From assembly GCA_903917955.1 (NCBI GenBank), contig CAIXCO010000118.1, forward strand, positions 1 through 8,452: DNA of 8,452 nucleotides, written 5' to 3'. This document shows, piece by piece, positions 6,348 through 8,452 of the stretch; positions within the stretch are counted from its first letter, which is position 1, and every line of letters begins with the position of its first letter. The DNA is from an uncultured Chlorobiaceae bacterium (GTDB lineage: Bacteria; Bacteroidota; Chlorobiia; Chlorobiales; Chlorobiaceae). A program made the translations under genes and the position numbers. The notes beneath the pieces were generated by a model that saw only the letters and a list, made by a program, of their open reading frames with translations, had not been told where the DNA came from and did no database searches.

Positions 6348-6583
6348 TAAAGTACCTGCCAGGAACCGCCTTTTTTAGGTACGATATGTTTTAATTTATT
6401 TTTTTCCTGCAAGTTGGCCACCCTTTTTTCAGTTGCTCTCAATGAAATGCCCAGGGTTTTTGCTAATGCGTGAAGAGTCAGTTCAGGATTAAGTCTGAAC
6501 TGTTCGAGAACAGGATTATCGATTTCTACCGAACCTACTACCGAACCTTCAATTGTTTTACGATAAACAATGGCGGTAAACAA
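6347..6583 (-). pseudogene. C-terminal winged-helix remnant of an AlbA_2/AAA_4 (RecG-like) DNA-binding protein
   Basis: The 78 codons (TTG at 6583) begin FTAIVYRKTIEGSVVGSV, a strand-and-linker segment found near the C-terminus of Schlafen AlbA_2/HATPase_c_4 proteins often annotated as ATP-dependent DNA helicase RecG-like. A winged helix-turn-helix follows: LTLHALAKTLGISLRATEKRVANLQ (residues ~35-59), then KGGSWQVL as the terminal wing. The N-terminal AlbA_2 and ATPase-like parts, several hundred residues, are missing; the frame stays open a little upstream but runs into the kinase gene. Such proteins are commonly encoded inside type I restriction-modification operons between hsdM/hsdS and hsdR. 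The adjoining hsdR start matches that order. The TTG is therefore only a formal start and the piece is probably not expressed as a functional protein, although a free winged-helix peptide cannot be excluded. Confidence 0.65.
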
Positions 6584-6588
6584 AAGCT

Positions 6589-8451
6589 TTATTTCGTTAG
6601 GGTATCTGCAAGGGGAAGACGAACCGTTACCACAACATGGATGCCGCTTTTTTCAAAAGAGACCGTGCCCTTATGCCGATTAATTATTTCCCGTACAAGC
6701 CACAGGCCAAGGCCGGATCCATTGGTATTGTTGCTGTTACTGCCGCGCTGATATTTATCGAAAAGGAGCTCCGTCTCATTCGTCAAGGCGCTATTGCTCT
6801 GATTTTGTATCCTGATGACCACCTCATTGTCCTCTCCGTGGCAATCGACGTCAATCGGGGAATCGGGCGGAGAGTATTTCTGCGCATTATCAAGCAAATT
6901 AAACAAAGCTGTTGTAAAATAATGTTTTTCGGAATTAATTGCCTGATCAGTGAGCGATATGGCAAAGTTAAAAGTACGTTTTGGCCAGAGTGCGCGAACT
7001 TCCTCAACCTCTGTTGCCATGAATGATGCTAAAGGCGTTCGCACGGTACCCTCCTTTTCACTGGAGTCAGAAAGACGACTTTTTTCAAGCGACACATCCA
7101 TCACCTCCACCAGGCGGCGAACGGCACGCTTCATTTTGGAAAGTTCAGTACTGTTTTCGGGGTAGTGGTCGCTCATCTGAAGCTCCATGATATCAAGGGA
7201 GCTTCGGATAATAGCAAGAGGAGTTCGATATTCGTGCGAAAGCATCGTCAAAAATCGCTGCTGCCGTTCTGTTGCCACCCGTTCTGTTGCAAGTTCCACA
7301 TTCATGATTTCAGCCTCCTTGAGTGCATTCATTGCCCGTTTTTCAGTTTCCCGAAGATGCTCGGCGAGAGCAAAGGTCATGAGAACAATATTGAGCAGCG
7401 AAGAGAACATGAGGTTATTGATGTTCCACCACTCGATGGGCATCAATCCCACCAGTTTGACGAAGTAGAAAAAGTACCCGATATTACTGATCGCGAATGC
7501 AACAAAAAAAAATTTACCTCCCGGTAGTTGTTTCCGGATTGCCTGAATGCTCAACCAGATAACAATAAAATACAGGCATAACACTCCGAAGGAGGTAATC
7601 GGAGCCGTTTCGACATAGTATCCGATTGGCTTGACAAGCACATTCAGCACGGCCATGACGGCCATAAACTTCAGATACCATCGGACAGGAGTTGTTATCA
7701 CCGGCGCAAAAAGACGTTGTAAAAATAGAGAAAAAAGGAGTATCGACCCGCTCATACCGATGTCGCCGAAAGAGTCGGAAACAAGGTGCAACGAACCAGG
7801 TATAATGACAATGAGGATACCGCTTATGGAAAGGTAGTTGATGAAAAGAGCCATGGCAAACAGAGTGAAAGTCAGGAACAATCGATCACCGATACGAAAG
7901 AAAAATATGAGGTTCAGCACAATGATGACCAGAACAATAGCGAGATGGCCGCCCTGCGTCAAAATATTGGCATTAGTAGAGCGTACCTGATCAGCCTTAG
8001 TTTGTACCGTTACGGTCAGGCTGAGGGGGGTAATGGATTGTACCCGGACATACACCGTGACCGCCTGGCCTTCAGGCAGAAAAACAGGAGCCAGGAAGTC
8101 CGGATCCGGAATAGGACGTTCTGCGGCTGGTATGTGGTCTCCAAGGCGAACCCTGCGATACGAAGAGGCTGCGAAGGGATCGGGGCCAGTTTGAATGTAT
8201 GCGGTAACATAATCCAGATAAGGCGGGCCAAGCCGTAACCATGCCTCTGCGGGAAATCGGGAGGTACGAAAGAGGGTAAAGCGCAGCCAGACCGCTTTGT
8301 GGCTATACCCATCGTTGAGACTGCCCTTGAGGGGTGTAAAGCCGATTGCATTTTTTTGATCAAGAATGTCGGCAAGCGTTAGTTTTCCGCTGGGGTCATC
8401 GTAGTGGTTAAAATGTTCGGTAAGTTCAACAGAGGTTTCACAATCCAGAAT
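6589..8451 (-). CDS. 7TMR-DISM sensor histidine kinase (N-terminus outside window)
   Basis: The minus-strand frame is open from the right edge to the TAA at 6589-6591, giving 620 visible residues; the GTG at 8055 is internal, not the start. Visible residues ~14-135 match the periplasmic 7TMR-DISMED2 sensor domain: DDPSGKLTLADIL, LNDGYSHKAVWLRF and VTVYVRVQS at its end. Seven or eight hydrophobic segments (~167-366) form the 7TMR-DISM membrane part. A charged linker helix (~367-400) leads to the HisKA dimerisation domain with phospho-acceptor H406 in LSHEYRTPLAII. The ATPase domain has the N box (N518, N522 in FNLLDNAQKYS), an F-box (LLFDKYQRG, 562-570) and a G2 box (GSGLGLW, 578-584). The usual DxGxG G1 box is replaced by QNQSNS, a divergence I recall in other DISM kinases. 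It would sense an extracellular ligand, possibly a carbohydrate, and phosphorylate a response regulator not encoded here. The C-terminus looks complete. Confidence 0.9.
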   Translation of the reverse strand: MLDCETSVELTEHFNHYDDPSGKLTLADILDQKNAIGFTPLKGSLNDGYSHKAVWLRFTLFRTSRFPAEAWLRLGPPYLDYVTAYIQTGPDPFAASSYRRVRLGDHIPAAERPIPDPDFLAPVFLPEGQAVTVYVRVQSITPLSLTVTVQTKADQVRSTNANILTQGGHLAIVLVIIVLNLIFFFRIGDRLFLTFTLFAMALFINYLSISGILIVIIPGSLHLVSDSFGDIGMSGSILLFSLFLQRLFAPVITTPVRWYLKFMAVMAVLNVLVKPIGYYVETAPITSFGVLCLYFIVIWLSIQAIRKQLPGGKFFFVAFAISNIGYFFYFVKLVGLMPIEWWNINNLMFSSLLNIVLMTFALAEHLRETEKRAMNALKEAEIMNVELATERVATERQQRFLTMLSHEYRTPLAIIRSSLDIMELQMSDHYPENSTELSKMKRAVRRLVEVMDVSLEKSRLSDSSEKEGTVRTPLASFMATEVEEVRALWPKRTFNFAISLTDQAINSEKHYFTTALFNLLDNAQKYSPPDSPIDVDCHGEDNEVVIRIQNQSNSALTNETELLFDKYQRGSNSNNTNGSGLGLWLVREIINRHKGTVSFEKSGIHVVVTVRLPLADTLTK

Positions 8452-8452
8452 G

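Noticed and set aside
6589..8055. Histidine kinase starting at the GTG at 8055
   Set aside because: The same frame continues to the right edge and encodes a recognisable DISMED2 sensor domain, so the GTG is internal and the gene is partial.
8016..8375. Separate 119-aa minus-strand gene
   Set aside because: It is in a different frame from the DISMED2-coding sequence of the kinase and shows no family resemblance.

Overview
The window looks like an accessory, rearranged part of a Gram-negative anaerobe's chromosome. Family content and protein style (Rpn-type nuclease with an EGKEEG tail, UPF0175/PIN pair, paired ABC-2 permeases, DISM-type histidine kinase, Ig-like/dockerin-like exoprotein) suggest a green sulfur bacterium (Chlorobiaceae). 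That is inference from memory of those families; no phylogenetic marker is present.

Layout. (1) 85-1437 (+): the 3' part of a secreted or surface protein with an SbsA-like Ig domain, a middle beta-rich region and a C-terminal dockerin-like calcium-binding repeat pair; its 5' end looks truncated. (2) 1649-2385 (+): a type II toxin-antitoxin pair, a UPF0175 antitoxin overlapping a DUF3368-type PIN ribonuclease toxin by ATGA. (3) 2464-4735 (+): two consecutive ABC-2 exporter permeases of the YbhS/YbhR kind, without the ATPase and HlyD-type adaptor genes that normally accompany them. (4) 4978-6131 (+): an unrecognised 53-aa ORF overlapping, again by ATGA, an Rpn-family PD-(D/E)XK nuclease with six in-frame 24-bp repeats. 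(5) 6143-6583 (-): the wreck of a type I restriction operon, made of the C-terminal winged helix of an AlbA_2/AAA_4-type protein joined by TAATG to the first ~60 codons of hsdR. (6) 6589-8451 (-): a 7TMR-DISM sensor histidine kinase, intact at its C-terminus, whose reading frame stays open to the right edge, so its N-terminus lies outside the window.

The main structural observation is a 20-bp exact direct repeat. It holds the last two codons and stop of the rpn gene plus 11 bp beyond (6123-6142), and recurs at 2406-2425 just after the toxin gene and before the orphan permeases. The rpn copy abuts the point where hsdR is cut off. The simplest reading is that the repeat marks the 3' end of a mobile or dispersed rpn unit: one full copy lies within the hsdR wreck and a 3' scar lies upstream of the permeases. 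I found no convincing wholly new multi-gene system. The strongest candidates for follow-up are this repeat/junction pair and the small ORF coupled to rpn.
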